Shown: positions 1-8,290, numbered from the stretch's first letter. The stretch is 64,000 nt of DNA from Streptacidiphilus jeojiense (GCF_000719095.1 NZ_JOEH01000016.1:124001-188000), one strand, 5' to 3'. Numbers and translations: made by a program. Notes: generated by a model not told the origin, from the sequence alone.

Positions 1-336
1 GGGGCCAGCTACCCCTCCCAGCTCTCCGGCGGCCAGCAGCAGCGGGTGGCCATCGCCCGCGCCCTGGCCATGGAACCCAAGCTGATGCTCTTCGACGAGC
101 CCACCTCGGCGCTCGATCCCGAGCTGGTCGGCGACGTCCTGGACTGCATGCGGGAACTGGCCGAGCAGGGCATGACCATGATCGTGGTCACCCATGAGAT
201 GGGCTTCGCCCGCGAGGTCGGCGACGCCCTGGTCTTCATGGACGGCGGCGTCGTGGTCGAATCCGGCCACCCCCGTGAGGTTCTGACCAACCCCCAGCAC
301 GAGCGCACCCGCGCGTTCCTCTCCAAGGTGCTGTGA
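1..336 (+). CDS. Polar amino-acid ABC transporter ATP-binding protein, 3' part
   Basis: This is the C-terminal half of a GlnQ/GluA-type ABC ATPase that energises amino-acid uptake at the membrane; the 5' end lies outside the window. The frame is open from base 1. It shows the ABC signature [15 protein letters not shown], then Walker B LMLFDEP, the D-loop SALDPE and the switch histidine in [12 protein letters not shown]. The amino-acid subclass is suggested by the MGFAREV stretch after the H-loop and the short C-terminus with no regulatory domain. The substrate cannot be read from this fragment, and the binding protein and permease must lie upstream. A strong hairpin follows the stop codon. 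Confidence 0.93.
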   Translation, partial: GASYPSQLSGGQQQRVAIARALAMEPKLMLFDEPTSALDPELVGDVLDCMRELAEQGMTMIVVTHEMGFAREVGDALVFMDGGVVVESGHPREVLTNPQHERTRAFLSKVL

Positions 337-357
337 GTACGCTCGGTCCGGAACCTC

Positions 358-406
358 GCGGCCCCGGCGCCGGTCCCTCCACAGTGGGGACCGGCTCCGG
401 GGCCGC
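358..406 (+). terminator. Strong hairpin after the ABC ATPase gene
   Basis: The arms at 358-377 and 386-406 pair over about 20 bp with one mismatch around a short loop. There is no U-tract, which is common for Streptomyces terminators. It lies 22 nt after the ATPase stop and before the ribosome site of the next gene. Confidence 0.7.
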
Positions 407-467
407 AATGCTGTGAATCGTAATAGGCTGGTACCGAGCCCAGCCATTACTAACGAGGAGCGACACC

Positions 468-1046
468 GTGGAGCTCGCCTCCTACGCCGAGCTGGCCGTA
501 CGGCTGGTCAACACCGAGGAACCCGCCCGCGGCAGGGACGGGCTGACCACGGTGGAGGCCGTGCGCCGGCTGTTCAGCGGCAGCAGCAGGGGCGGCCGGC
601 TGGCCGACGAGGGGGACCTGCCCAAACTCAGGTCGGTACGGGTACGGCTGCGGGCGGTCTTCGAGTCGGCGGCCGAGGGCGACGAGACCCGCGCGGTGAA
701 CCTGCTCAACGAGCTGCTGACGGAGTACCCGGTCAGCCCGGTGGTCTCCGGGCACGGGTTCCTGGACGAGAACGGCCGCCCGCAGTGGCACATGCACCTG
801 GCCGAGAACGCCGGCACCGCCACCGCGCTGTTCGCCGCCGGCGCCAGCATGGGCCTGGCGGTCCACCTCACCCAGCACGGGGTGGACCGGCTCGGCATCT
901 GCCAGGCGGCCCCCTGCCGCAACGCCTATCTGGACACCTCCACCAACCGCTCCCGGCGCTACTGCTCCGACCGGTGCGCGACCCGCGCCAATGTCGCGGC
1001 CTACCGGGCCCGCAAGCGGGAGGCGGCGGCAGGGGCAGGGGCCTAG
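468..1046 (+). CDS. CGNR zinc-finger domain protein
   Basis: A 192-residue cytoplasmic protein of the CGNR (formerly DUF1470/ABATE) family, taken to be DNA-binding regulators of unknown target. The C-terminus (about residues 145-185) holds the zinc-finger signature: the cysteines of APCRNAY and RYCSDRCATR followed by a basic helix ending YRARK. The N-terminal part is the usual helical ABATE-like domain. The GTG start at 468 is chosen because GAGGAG lies 7 nt upstream; earlier codons in frame lack a ribosome site. It stands alone between two transcription stops. The target genes are not indicated by context. Confidence 0.85.
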   Translation: MELASYAELAVRLVNTEEPARGRDGLTTVEAVRRLFSGSSRGGRLADEGDLPKLRSVRVRLRAVFESAAEGDETRAVNLLNELLTEYPVSPVVSGHGFLDENGRPQWHMHLAENAGTATALFAAGASMGLAVHLTQHGVDRLGICQAAPCRNAYLDTSTNRSRRYCSDRCATRANVAAYRARKREAAAGAGA

Positions 1047-1076
1047 CGGGCGGGTGCGGACCGTAGCTGGTCGGTC

Positions 1077-1096
1077 GCGCAGTTCCCCGCGCCCCT
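1077..1096 (+). repeat. Dispersed 20-nt intergenic repeat, copy 1
   Basis: The 20-mer GCGCAGTTCCCCGCGCCCCT occurs here, again as both arms of a large palindrome at 40910-40990, and in reverse orientation at 43610-43629. Here it follows the CGNR gene and is trailed by the words GCTGCAACT and AGTTGC, the remains of the inner part of the palindrome seen at 40.9 kb. It lies in the convergent gap between two genes and may act in transcription termination. Confidence 0.75.
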
Positions 1097-1154
1097 ACGA
1101 AGCTGCAACTCACCCGCAGAGGTTCAGTTGCCGCACCCGAAAACGATCAGAACC

Positions 1155-1619
1155 TCACTGGCTGACGACACGCCGGAACGCCCCGAACCGCCGGGCCAGT
1201 GCATACGGCACCCGGTCCAGCAACCGCTCCAGCGGCCGCGGCGGTGCCAGCAGCGACGGCCTGGGCACGATCCGGAACAGCACCCGCCCCAGCACCAGCT
1301 CGTCCGGCACCGGACCGAAGTCCCGGCTGTCCCCCTCGACCTGGCTGTTGTCCGACAGCAGCCACCAGCCGCCGCGACGCCGCTCCACCGCCCGCTTGAC
1401 CACGAACAGCTCCTGCCGCAGCGGATGCCGGGCCACCACGATCGCCCCGGCCCTGATCCGCCCGCCGTAGCGGCAGAACAGCCGGTCGCCGTGGGCCAGC
1501 GTGGGCGCCATCGACGGTCCGTCAACATCGAGCACCCCGTACCGCCCAGGGGTGCCCCCGCCCTCCGGGGGTTCCTGGGGAAGGGTGGCCGGGAGCGGGT
1601 CGTGCTTCTGCTCAGCCAT
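1155..1619 (-). CDS. sodX: Nickel-type superoxide dismutase maturation protease (S26 family)
   Basis: A 154-residue S26 signal-peptidase-like protein. The N-terminal proline-rich stretch is followed by the serine motif DGPSMAPTLAHGD (about residues 38-50) and the lysine motif LFVVKRAV, the Ser/Lys dyad of the family, then LLSDNS. No clear membrane anchor is present, as in SodX. In nickel-SOD organisms SodX cleaves the SodN leader so that the new N-terminal histidine can bind nickel. The ATG at 1619 is chosen for an upstream GAGGAA and good spacing; an in-frame extension to 1832 would run into the sodN promoter. It is divergent from sodN, its substrate gene. Confidence 0.88.
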   Translation of the reverse strand: MAEQKHDPLPATLPQEPPEGGGTPGRYGVLDVDGPSMAPTLAHGDRLFCRYGGRIRAGAIVVARHPLRQELFVVKRAVERRRGGWWLLSDNSQVEGDSRDFGPVPDELVLGRVLFRIVPRPSLLAPPRPLERLLDRVPYALARRFGAFRRVVSQ

Positions 1620-1768
1620 GCCGTTCCGTTCCTCGCTGCTCGTCCCGCGCCGCGGTGCCCCACTGCTGCCGCGACTCCATCTTCTCCCACCGCGCCGGGA
1701 AGTCCACGTCCCGTACGGCTTTTGTCCTAGGACCGGGCCCTGGACGCGATTCGACGGACGATCCGGAG

Positions 1769-1774
1769 TAATCT
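1769..1774 (+). promoter_or_regulatory. Candidate -10 box of sodN
   Basis: TAATCT lies 36 nt upstream of the sodN start in the divergent sodX-sodN gap. The -35 partner is not clear. A ribosome site GGAAAGGGA sits directly before the sodN ATG. Confidence 0.35.
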
Positions 1775-1810
1775 CGTGCGCGGGAAGACGATCACAGGAA
1801 AGGGACCTCC

Positions 1811-2206
1811 ATGTTCTCTCGGCTGTTTGCACCGCGGATCACTGTCCACGCCCACTGCGACCTGCCCTGCGGTGTCTACGACCCCGCCCAGGCCCGCATC
1901 GAGGCGGAGTCGGTCAAGGCCACCCAGGAGAAGTACCAGGCCAACGACGACCCGCACTTCCGCGCGCGTGCCATCGTCATCAAGGAGGAGCGCGCGGAGC
2001 TGGCCAAGCACCATGTCTCGGTGCTGTGGTCCGACTACTTCAAGGCCCCGCACTTCGAGAAGTACCCCGAGCTGCACACCCTGGTCAACGACACCCTGAA
2101 GGCGCTCAGCGCGGCCAAGGCGTCCACCGACCCGGCGACCGGCCAGAAGGCCCTCGACCTGATCGCCGAGATCGACAAGATCTTCTGGGAGACCAAGAAG
2201 GCCTGA
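1811..2206 (+). CDS. sodN: Nickel superoxide dismutase
   Basis: 131-residue precursor of the cytoplasmic Ni-SOD, which dismutates superoxide. The first 14 residues form the removable leader; cleavage before His15 yields a 117-residue mature enzyme beginning HCDLPCGVYDP. His15, Cys16 and Cys20 make the nickel hook. The rest is the four-helix bundle, with family motifs AIVIKEERAELAKHH and LWSDYFK. The length equals known Streptomyces SodN. The ATG has GGAAAGGGA upstream. In Streptomyces, nickel level decides between SodN and Fe-SOD through the Nur regulator. A long hairpin closes the gene, and its 3' UTR may be functional (see findings). Confidence 0.97.
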   Translation: MFSRLFAPRITVHAHCDLPCGVYDPAQARIEAESVKATQEKYQANDDPHFRARAIVIKEERAELAKHHVSVLWSDYFKAPHFEKYPELHTLVNDTLKALSAAKASTDPATGQKALDLIAEIDKIFWETKKA

Positions 2207-2224
2207 CCTTCCTGGACTGCCGGA

Positions 2225-2264
2225 CAGCAGGGGCCGGACGGGGCAACCCGTCCGGCCCCTGCTG
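2225..2264 (+). terminator. 18-bp GCAA-loop hairpin ending sodN
   Basis: Arms 2225-2242 and 2247-2264 pair perfectly over 18 bp around a GCAA (GNRA) tetraloop. It lies in the 78-nt convergent gap between sodN and the antiporter gene, so it can stop transcription from both sides. It would also be the stable 3' end of any RNA processed from the sodN 3' UTR. Confidence 0.85.
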
Positions 2265-2284
2265 CATGCCCGGCGGGCCCGGGC

Positions 2285-3883
2285 TCACTCCTCCGCGTGG
2301 TCCACCAGGGCCTCCTCGTAGTCGAGTTGGCGGATCAGCCGGCGCAGCAGTTCGTCGTCGATGCGGTCGCTGTCCCGCAGTTCGACGAAGACGTCGCGCT
2401 CGGCGGCGATGGTCGCCTTCCCCAGCCGCCGGTAGACCGCGTCGGCGGACTCCCCGGTCTCCTCGTCCACCGCCGCGCCCAGCCGCTCCCAGACGCCGTT
2501 CTGGCGGCGTTCCAGCACCCGCCGCAGCCGCTGCTCCAGCGCCTCGGGGAGCTGGTTCCGCGGATCGGTGAGGAGCTGGTCGAGCCGGTCCACGGCGGCC
2601 AGCGAGGCGTCGTTCTGCGCCTGGGCCTGGATCAGCACCCGCCGCTGCGGATCGACCTCGGGCAGCGGCAGGAGCCGCACCAGCTTGGGCAGCGTCAAGC
2701 CCTGCAGCAGCAGCGTGCCGATGACCACCACGAAGGTCAGATAGAGGATCAGTTCCCGCCCCGGGAAGGGGCTGCCGTCGTCCACGGTCTCCGGGATGGA
2801 GAAGGCGACGGCCAGCGAGACCACCCCGCGCATCCCGGCCCAGGCGATGACGAACGGCCGGGTCCATTCGGGGACGCCCTCCCGCTCCCGGATCCGGGAG
2901 CTCAGCAGGATCGGCAGGTAGGTGGCCGGCCAGCACCAGACGAACCTCACCACGATCACCGCTCCCAGCACCAGCAGGGCCCAGCCCAGCAGCTCCGCCG
3001 AGGAGTACCCGCGCAGCGCCCGCAGCACCACCGGGAGCTGCAGTCCGATCAGGGCGAAGACCGTGGACTCCAGGATGAAGGCGACCATCCTCCAGACCGA
3101 GTCCTCCTGCAGCCGCAGCGCGAAGTCCACGGTGTGGGCGTGGTGGCCCAGGTAGAGGCCGACCACCACCACCGCGATCACCCCGGAGGCGTGGAAGGCC
3201 TCGGCCGCCGCGTAGGCCGCGAAGGGCACCAGCAGCGAGAAGGTGTTGAGCAGCAGCGGGTCCTGCAGCCGCTGCCGGGCCCACTGCAGCGGCACCATCA
3301 GCACCAGGCCGACGGCGGTGCCGCCGAGCGCGGCGAGCAGGAACTCGCCGAAGGCGGTCCCCCAGGAGAAGCCCTCGCCGAGGGCGGCGGCGACGGCGAC
3401 CCGGTAGGCGGTGATCGCGGTGGCGTCGTTGACCAGGCTCTCGCCCTGCAGGATGGTGACGACCCGGGCCGGCAGGCCGACCCGGCGGGCGATCGCGGTG
3501 GCCGCCACGGCGTCGGGCGGGGCGACCACCGCGCCGAGGACGAAGGCCGCGGCGATGGGCAGTCCGGGGATGGCCGCGTAGACGATCAGGCCGACGACCA
3601 CCGTGCTGAACAGCACGAAACCGATGGAGAGCATCGCCACCGGGCGCACATTGGCCCGCAGACTGCGGTAGGAGCTGTCCAGCGCCGCCGTGTACAGCAG
3701 CGGCGGCAGGACCAGCGGCAGGACCAGTCCGGGATCGAGGGTGTAGGTCGGGACGCCGGGGACGTAGGCGGCGGCCAGGCCGACGGCGACGAGCAGCAGC
3801 GGGGCCGAGAAGCGCAGCCGCCGGGCCACGCCGGCGACGGCGGCGCTGCCCGCGATGAGCGGCAGCAGAGCGCTTGAGGACAT
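2285..3883 (-). CDS. CPA1-type Na+/H+ antiporter
   Basis: A 532-residue inner-membrane cation/proton antiporter of the NhaP/YjcE branch of CPA1. About twelve hydrophobic segments fill residues 1-410. The ion-site signature falls in AFVLGAVVAPPDAVAATAIA (about residues 105-125), followed by LQGESLVNDATA and the later helix motif WAGMRGVVSLAVAFSIP, all typical of Na+/H+ exchangers. The C-terminal 130 residues are cytoplasmic and charged. It exports sodium (or potassium) against protons for pH and salt homeostasis. ATG at 3883 is chosen because the first membrane segment follows at once; its ribosome site is weak, so the start is less certain than the call. Confidence 0.9.
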   Translation of the reverse strand: MSSSALLPLIAGSAAVAGVARRLRFSAPLLLVAVGLAAAYVPGVPTYTLDPGLVLPLVLPPLLYTAALDSSYRSLRANVRPVAMLSIGFVLFSTVVVGLIVYAAIPGLPIAAAFVLGAVVAPPDAVAATAIARRVGLPARVVTILQGESLVNDATAITAYRVAVAAALGEGFSWGTAFGEFLLAALGGTAVGLVLMVPLQWARQRLQDPLLLNTFSLLVPFAAYAAAEAFHASGVIAVVVVGLYLGHHAHTVDFALRLQEDSVWRMVAFILESTVFALIGLQLPVVLRALRGYSSAELLGWALLVLGAVIVVRFVWCWPATYLPILLSSRIREREGVPEWTRPFVIAWAGMRGVVSLAVAFSIPETVDDGSPFPGRELILYLTFVVVIGTLLLQGLTLPKLVRLLPLPEVDPQRRVLIQAQAQNDASLAAVDRLDQLLTDPRNQLPEALEQRLRRVLERRQNGVWERLGAAVDEETGESADAVYRRLGKATIAAERDVFVELRDSDRIDDELLRRLIRQLDYEEALVDHAEE

Positions 3884-4089
3884 GGTTGCAACTTTCGAAG
3901 AATGGGGTCTTCGCGAAGCTTCCGAAGGGGACCGGGACAGGGGGCGGGAGAGGGTGCCGGCGACGGGGGCTGGCAGGATGGGGTCGGGGAGAGGGGGCGG
4001 CAGGTGTTCCAGGGTTACCGCAGGAAACGGAAGCACAGCGATGCGCAGGAGCGCGAACGGCGCGCTGTGAGCCCGGCGGCGGGCTCCCG

Positions 4090-4095
4090 TACTCT
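4090..4095 (+). promoter_or_regulatory. -10 box for a leaderless transcript
   Basis: TACTCT ends 7 nt before the ATG of the UBP zinc-finger gene and no ribosome site is present, the arrangement of leaderless Streptomyces genes. Confidence 0.55.
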
Positions 4096-4102
4096 GGTCG
4101 CT

Positions 4103-4372
4103 ATGTCTGGAATGCACGGTTGTCCGCACAGCGCCGCCCTGCCCGACCCGGAGCCCGAGGCGCTCGCCGAGACCTGTCCGGAGTGCGTGGTGCTCGGCCA
4201 GCACCCGGTCCAGCTGCGCAAGTGCCTGGTCTGCGGGCACATCGCCTGCTGCGACTCCTCCCCCAGCCGGCACGCCACCGCGCACTTCCACGCCACCGGC
4301 CATCCGGTGATGCGCTCCTTCGAGCCGGGCGAGTCCTGGCGCTGGTGCTACGAGGACCGCTCCCTGGTCTGA
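4103..4372 (+). CDS. UBP-type zinc-finger protein
   Basis: An 89-residue protein that is essentially one ZnF-UBP domain. The ligand pattern is visible in order: CPH near the N-terminus, CPECV, CLVCGHIACCD, then HATAHFHATGHP, ending with ESWRWCYED. In eukaryotes the fold binds ubiquitin C-termini; the role of free-standing actinobacterial versions is unknown. The start at 4103 fits a leaderless transcript from TACTCT upstream. The upstream in-frame extension lacks any start signal. The next gene follows in the same direction with its own -10 box. Confidence 0.85.
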   Translation: MSGMHGCPHSAALPDPEPEALAETCPECVVLGQHPVQLRKCLVCGHIACCDSSPSRHATAHFHATGHPVMRSFEPGESWRWCYEDRSLV

Positions 4373-4397
4373 ATCCCTGGCCCGAGCAGCGCCCCAG

Positions 4398-4403
4398 TAG
4401 GCT
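4398..4403 (+). promoter_or_regulatory. -10 box for a leaderless transcript
   Basis: TAGGCT ends 7 nt before the ATG of the acetyltransferase gene; no Shine-Dalgarno sequence intervenes. Confidence 0.55.
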
Positions 4404-4410
4404 CGACGCC

Positions 4411-4893
4411 ATGATCCGTGAAGCGCGCCCCGACGACATCCCGCAGATCCTGGCCTTCGTCCGGGAACTGGCCGAGTACGAGCGGGCCCTGGACGACGCC
4501 AGGGCCACGGCGGAGCAGCTGCACACGGCCCTGTTCGGCCCGCATCCGGCGGCCTTCGCCCACATCGCCGAGGACGACGGCACCGGCGAGCCGGTGGGCT
4601 TCGCGCTCTGGTTCCTCAACTTCTCGACCTGGAAGGGCGTCCACGGGCTCTACCTGGAGGACCTCTACGTCCGCCCGGAGGCCCGCGGCGGCGGCCACGG
4701 GAAAGCGCTGCTGGCCACCCTGGCGCAGATCTGCGTGGATCGCGGCTACGGACGGCTGGAATGGTCGGTACTGGACTGGAACGAGCCCTCGATCGGCTTC
4801 TACAAGTCCCTCGGCGCCGTCCCCATGGACGAGTGGACCGTCTTCCGCCTTACCGGTGCGCCGCTCGCCGCACTGGGCACGGCAGGGAATTGA
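4411..4893 (+). CDS. GNAT acetyltransferase, SSAT/thialysine-acetyltransferase-like
   Basis: A 160-residue GNAT-fold enzyme using acetyl-CoA. The order is N-terminal REARPDDIPQILAFVRELA, central beta-bulge stretch LWFLNFSTWKGVHGLYLEDL, the acetyl-CoA pyrophosphate loop RGGGHGKALL (about residues 92-101) and the C-terminal WNEPSIGFYKSLGA. The NFSTW..GLYLEDLYV block is characteristic of the diamine (spermidine/spermine) N-acetyltransferase branch, some members of which prefer thialysine. A small-amine substrate is therefore likely but unproven. It follows the UBP-domain gene by 38 nt. Confidence 0.85.
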   Translation: MIREARPDDIPQILAFVRELAEYERALDDARATAEQLHTALFGPHPAAFAHIAEDDGTGEPVGFALWFLNFSTWKGVHGLYLEDLYVRPEARGGGHGKALLATLAQICVDRGYGRLEWSVLDWNEPSIGFYKSLGAVPMDEWTVFRLTGAPLAALGTAGN

Positions 4894-5125
4894 CCACTCC
4901 CGGGCGATATCCTCACCCGCACTGCCACGCTTCGCAGCTGACGACTTACCATGAGTCATCCGAAGGGCGTAACGGACAAGCCGGTTCTCTGTGTGGCGAC
5001 ATCGCACCGAGGATCGCGATAGCGTCACCTCCCGGGCGGAATACGCCCGCACGAGCTGCACTTGCTGAGAACAACCGCTCGGCGGCGGTGTCCGCCGCGG
5101 CGGCGCAACACCAACGGAGGTGAGG

Positions 5126-5539
5126 GTGTCCCAGATCGACGGCGAGCCCGACGCGAAGGACTTCGTCGAAGTCCGGCTGCCCGCGGCGGGTGCCTACCTC
5201 TCGGTCCTGCGAACCGCGACAGCGGGTCTCGCGGCCCGACTCGACTTCACCCTCGACGAGATCGAGGACCTGAGGATCGCGGTCGACGAGGCCTGCGCCA
5301 TCCTGCTCCAGCAGGCGGTACCGGGCAGCGTGCTGCGCTGCGTGTTCCGCCTGGTCGGCGACTCGCTGCGGGTGACCGTGTCGGCGCCGACCACCGACGG
5401 CCGCGCCCCCGAGCGCGACACCTTCGCCTGGACGGTGCTCTCCGCGCTGGCCGGTGAGGTGGAGTCGACCGTGGAGGAGGACCGCACGGTCACCATCAGC
5501 CTGCACAAGAAACGCGGCGCCGGGCCGGGCCAGCCTTGA
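5126..5539 (+). CDS. RsbW-like anti-sigma factor of the SigH locus
   Basis: A 137-residue GHKL ATPase/kinase of the RsbW/SpoIIAB type that would bind and silence the sigma factor encoded next door. Helix alpha-1 and the N-box IEDLRIAVDEACAILLQQA are clear. The later G-boxes are degenerate, as in many Streptomyces anti-sigma factors. GTG at 5126 is chosen: GGAGG sits 5 nt before it, while the GTG at 5120 overlaps that ribosome site. In S. coelicolor the equivalent partner of SigH is PrsH/UshX (RshA); the position 74 nt upstream of a SigB-type sigma gene supports the same job. Confidence 0.88.
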   Translation: MSQIDGEPDAKDFVEVRLPAAGAYLSVLRTATAGLAARLDFTLDEIEDLRIAVDEACAILLQQAVPGSVLRCVFRLVGDSLRVTVSAPTTDGRAPERDTFAWTVLSALAGEVESTVEEDRTVTISLHKKRGAGPGQP

Positions 5540-5613
5540 GGGTCTTGCAGGTCGTGAGGGTCTTGAGGGTACGGACAAGTTGATCCCGGAACGGAACGGA
5601 ACGGGGGATCGCC

Positions 5614-6750
5614 GTGAGTGATCTGGACCGCGGCAGCGGTGCCGGGCTGCAGTCCGGTACGGGTAGGAGCGCCGGGAAAACCGTGCTGCCGGCACAGTCG
5701 GTGGGCGCGGCGTCAGAGCAGGCGGAGGACAGGGTGTTGGCAGACGATCCCGACCGTCCCGACCAGGTCCCGCCCCCGGTGGTCGGGGAGACGGACGGTC
5801 TGGACAAGGTCGAGGCGAAGGCGGAGGCCGAGGCCGACGGGGACAGCGACGAGCTGGACCCGGACGCCGCCGAGCTGGTCGCGGACATCGTCGGCGACCT
5901 CGCCGACACCGCGGCGGACGAGGACGCGGAGCACGCGGCCGCGCCGGAGCCGCATGTCTGGGGCGGCGGCCGGCCGACCCCGCAGCGGCACGGCGCGCCG
6001 GACCGCGAGGCGGCCAGGGCGCTGTTCGTCCAGCTCTCCGCACTGGAGAAGGACTCGCCGGAACGGGTGGAGCTGCGCAACCAGCTGGTCCGGATGCACA
6101 TCCCGCTGGTGGAGCACCTGGCCCGGCGGTTCCGCAACCGCGGCGAGCCGCTGGACGACCTGACCCAGGTCGCCACCATCGGACTGATCAAGTCGGTGGA
6201 CCGGTTCGACGTGGACCGCGGCGTGGAGTTCTCCACCTACGCCACCCCCACCATCGTCGGCGAGATCAAGCGCCACTTCCGCGACAAGGGCTGGGCGGTG
6301 CGGGTCCCGCGCCGGCTCCAGGAACTGCGGCTCTCGCTCACCACGGCCACCGGCGAGCTCTCCCAGCAGCACGGCCGCTCGCCCACCGTGCACGAGCTGG
6401 CCGAGCGCCTCGGCATCACCGAGGAGGAGGTGCTGGAGGGGCTGGAGTCCGCCAACGCCTACAGCACCCTCTCCCTGGACGTCCCGGACACCGACGACGA
6501 GTCGCCGGCCGTGGCGGACACCCTGGGGGCGGAGGACGACGCGCTGGAGGGGGTGGAGTACCGCGAGTCGCTCAAGCCGCTGCTGGCCCAGCTGCCGCAG
6601 CGGGAGCAGCGGATCCTGGTGCTGCGCTTCTTCCGGAACATGACCCAGTCCCAGATCGCCTCCGAGGTGGGCATCTCCCAGATGCACGTCTCCCGGCTGC
6701 TGGCCAGGACGCTGGCCCAGCTCCGGGACAAGCTGCTGCTGGAGGAGTAG
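5614..6750 (+). CDS. sigH: SigB/F-type stress sigma factor, SigH-like
   Basis: A 378-residue group-3 sigma factor. Residues 1-125 are an acidic, low-complexity extension absent from most SigB/F proteins. Regions then follow in order: 2.x LVRMHIPLVEHLARRFRNRG and DLTQVATIGLIKSVDRFD, with YATPTIVGEIKRHFRDKGW; region 3 with GRSPTVHELAERLGI; region 4 with LPQREQRILVLRFF and the helix-turn-helix MTQSQIASEVGISQMHVSRLL. S. coelicolor SigH has a similar long N-terminus that is cut in vivo and governs osmotic/developmental stress genes. GTG at 5614 follows GGGGGAT. Gene order with the RsbW-like gene supports the sigH assignment. Confidence 0.88.
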   Translation: MSDLDRGSGAGLQSGTGRSAGKTVLPAQSVGAASEQAEDRVLADDPDRPDQVPPPVVGETDGLDKVEAKAEAEADGDSDELDPDAAELVADIVGDLADTAADEDAEHAAAPEPHVWGGGRPTPQRHGAPDREAARALFVQLSALEKDSPERVELRNQLVRMHIPLVEHLARRFRNRGEPLDDLTQVATIGLIKSVDRFDVDRGVEFSTYATPTIVGEIKRHFRDKGWAVRVPRRLQELRLSLTTATGELSQQHGRSPTVHELAERLGITEEEVLEGLESANAYSTLSLDVPDTDDESPAVADTLGAEDDALEGVEYRESLKPLLAQLPQREQRILVLRFFRNMTQSQIASEVGISQMHVSRLLARTLAQLRDKLLLEE

Positions 6751-6789
6751 GCCGGCCCGCGGTAAGGACGGCGCGGGCGGCGCGGACTG

Positions 6790-7242
6790 CTACTTGCCGT
6801 ACCCCGCAGGCCACAGCGTCTCCGTGGTCCGCGGGTGCAGCAGCAGGACGATGCCGCAGATCCCGGCCAGGCCGACCAGGACGCCGACCGGGATCTGCAG
6901 GCCGCCGTTCTGGAAGGTGAAGTAGGTGACGGCCAGGCACAGGGTGTCCACCAGCACCGCCGGGCTGCGCCCCCAGCGCTTCAGCCGCAGCAGCGCCCGC
7001 CCGGCGAACAGCGGCAGCAGGCCGAGCAGCAGCACGATGAACCCGCCGAACTCGGTGAGCCCGACCCCCGTGTGGGTGTGCGTCACCAGCCCCTCGATCA
7101 TCAGGTAGACGCCGTAGGCGGTGAGCAGGACTCCCTGGGCGACCGCTATGGCCGCACCGGCCGTCAGCGTCCAGGGTCGGGCCGCCGCGGAGGCCGGGGC
7201 GGCGGAGGCGGTACGGGCATTGAGCGGGGCGTCGGCAGTCAC
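6790..7242 (-). CDS. Four-helix integral membrane protein of unknown function
   Basis: A 150-residue protein I do not recognise by family. After an Ala/Pro-rich N-terminus of about 22 residues it has four hydrophobic segments (roughly residues 25-45, 62-85, 92-112 and 116-136) and a short cytoplasmic tail. Charged residues are few; the loop LRLKRWGR after the second segment is basic, suggesting both ends inside. GTG at 7242 is preceded by TAGCCT at 7249-7254, so the transcript is probably leaderless or nearly so. It converges on sigH with a 39-nt gap. Confidence 0.75.
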   Translation of the reverse strand: MTADAPLNARTASAAPASAAARPWTLTAGAAIAVAQGVLLTAYGVYLMIEGLVTHTHTGVGLTEFGGFIVLLLGLLPLFAGRALLRLKRWGRSPAVLVDTLCLAVTYFTFQNGGLQIPVGVLVGLAGICGIVLLLHPRTTETLWPAGYGK

Positions 7243-7248
7243 CTCACC

Positions 7249-7254
7249 AGGCTA
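7249..7254 (-). promoter_or_regulatory. -10 box for the membrane-protein gene
   Basis: Read on the minus strand this is TAGCCT, 6 nt before the GTG start at 7242. It lies in the 100-nt divergent gap with the diacylglycerol-kinase-like gene. Confidence 0.5.
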
Positions 7255-7330
7255 GCCGCCCCGGCGGCGGCCCCGGTCGGGCCCTCCCCCTTCCGGCTCC
7301 CCCTTTCCGTTCTCCATACCTGCCGGTAGG

Positions 7331-7336
7331 TAAGCT
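7331..7336 (+). promoter_or_regulatory. -10 box for a leaderless transcript
   Basis: TAAGCT ends 6 nt before the ATG of the lipid-kinase gene, with no ribosome site between. Confidence 0.55.
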
Positions 7337-7342
7337 GACGGT

Positions 7343-8290
7343 ATGCGTGCGCTCCTGGTCGTCAACCCGAAGGCGACCACCACCAGCGGCCGGACCAAGG
7401 ACGTGCTCGCCCACGCCCTGGCCAGCGACCTGAAACTGGAGGTCGTGGCCACCGAGTACCGGGGCCACGCCCGCGATCTGGCCCGGGACGCCGCCGCGTC
7501 CGGCAGCGTGGACCTGGTGGTGTCGCTGGGCGGCGACGGCACGGTGAACGAGGTCGTCAACGGACTGCTCTCGGACGGACCCTCCGAACACCTGCCCAGA
7601 CTCGCCGTGGTGCCCGGCGGTAGCACCAATGTGTTCGCCCGCGCCCTCGGTCTGCCCAACGATCCGGTGGAGGCGACCGGAGTACTGCTGGACGCCCTCG
7701 CCTCGAAACGGGAGCGGACCGTCGGCCTCGGCCGGGCGGTGACCGAGGGCCTCCCGGAGCGCTGGTTCACCTTCACCGCCGGCTTCGGTTTCGACGCCGG
7801 CGTGGTCGGCCGGGTCGAACAGCACCGGCGCAGCGGCAAGCGGTCCACTCACGCGCTTTACATCAACCAGGCGGTCCGCCACTACTTCGGTGAGCGGGAG
7901 CACCGCAAAGCGGGCCCGATCACTCTCCGCATCCCCGGCGCGGAACCGGTCGAGGGCTTGGTGGTGTCCATAGTGGCGAACACCTCGCCCTGGACCTTCC
8001 TGGGCAACCGCCCGGTCTACGCCTCACCCGAGGCGACGTTCGACACGGATCTGGACCTCTTCGGGATGACGAAGATGTCACTCCTGCAGACCCTTCGAAC
8101 GATCCCCCAGCTCCTGGACGGTTCCGGGAGGGGTCCGCGGGGCAAACACGTGGTCGCTTACCACGACCTCCGGGAATTCACCTTGCATTCGCAGGAAACG
8201 CTGCCATTTCAGGTCGACGGAGACCACCTTGGAGAGCGGAACCAAGTCAGCTTCTCAGGCGTACGTCGCGCACTGCGTGTGATTGTGTGA
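7343..8290 (+). CDS. Diacylglycerol/sphingosine kinase-family lipid kinase
   Basis: A 315-residue DAGK-catalytic-domain protein that phosphorylates a lipid (diacylglycerol, or a related mycobacterial/streptomycete lipid) with ATP. Nucleotide-binding motif SLGGDGTVNEVVNGL (about residues 66-80) and VVPGGSTNVFARALG (about 90-104) are the hallmark DGK motifs. The C-terminal beta-sandwich ends with the conserved FQVDGDHLG. The substrate is not readable. The gene keeps the place between sigH and wblE that it has in S. coelicolor. A hairpin terminator follows the stop by 3 nt. Confidence 0.9.
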   Translation: MRALLVVNPKATTTSGRTKDVLAHALASDLKLEVVATEYRGHARDLARDAAASGSVDLVVSLGGDGTVNEVVNGLLSDGPSEHLPRLAVVPGGSTNVFARALGLPNDPVEATGVLLDALASKRERTVGLGRAVTEGLPERWFTFTAGFGFDAGVVGRVEQHRRSGKRSTHALYINQAVRHYFGEREHRKAGPITLRIPGAEPVEGLVVSIVANTSPWTFLGNRPVYASPEATFDTDLDLFGMTKMSLLQTLRTIPQLLDGSGRGPRGKHVVAYHDLREFTLHSQETLPFQVDGDHLGERNQVSFSGVRRALRVIV

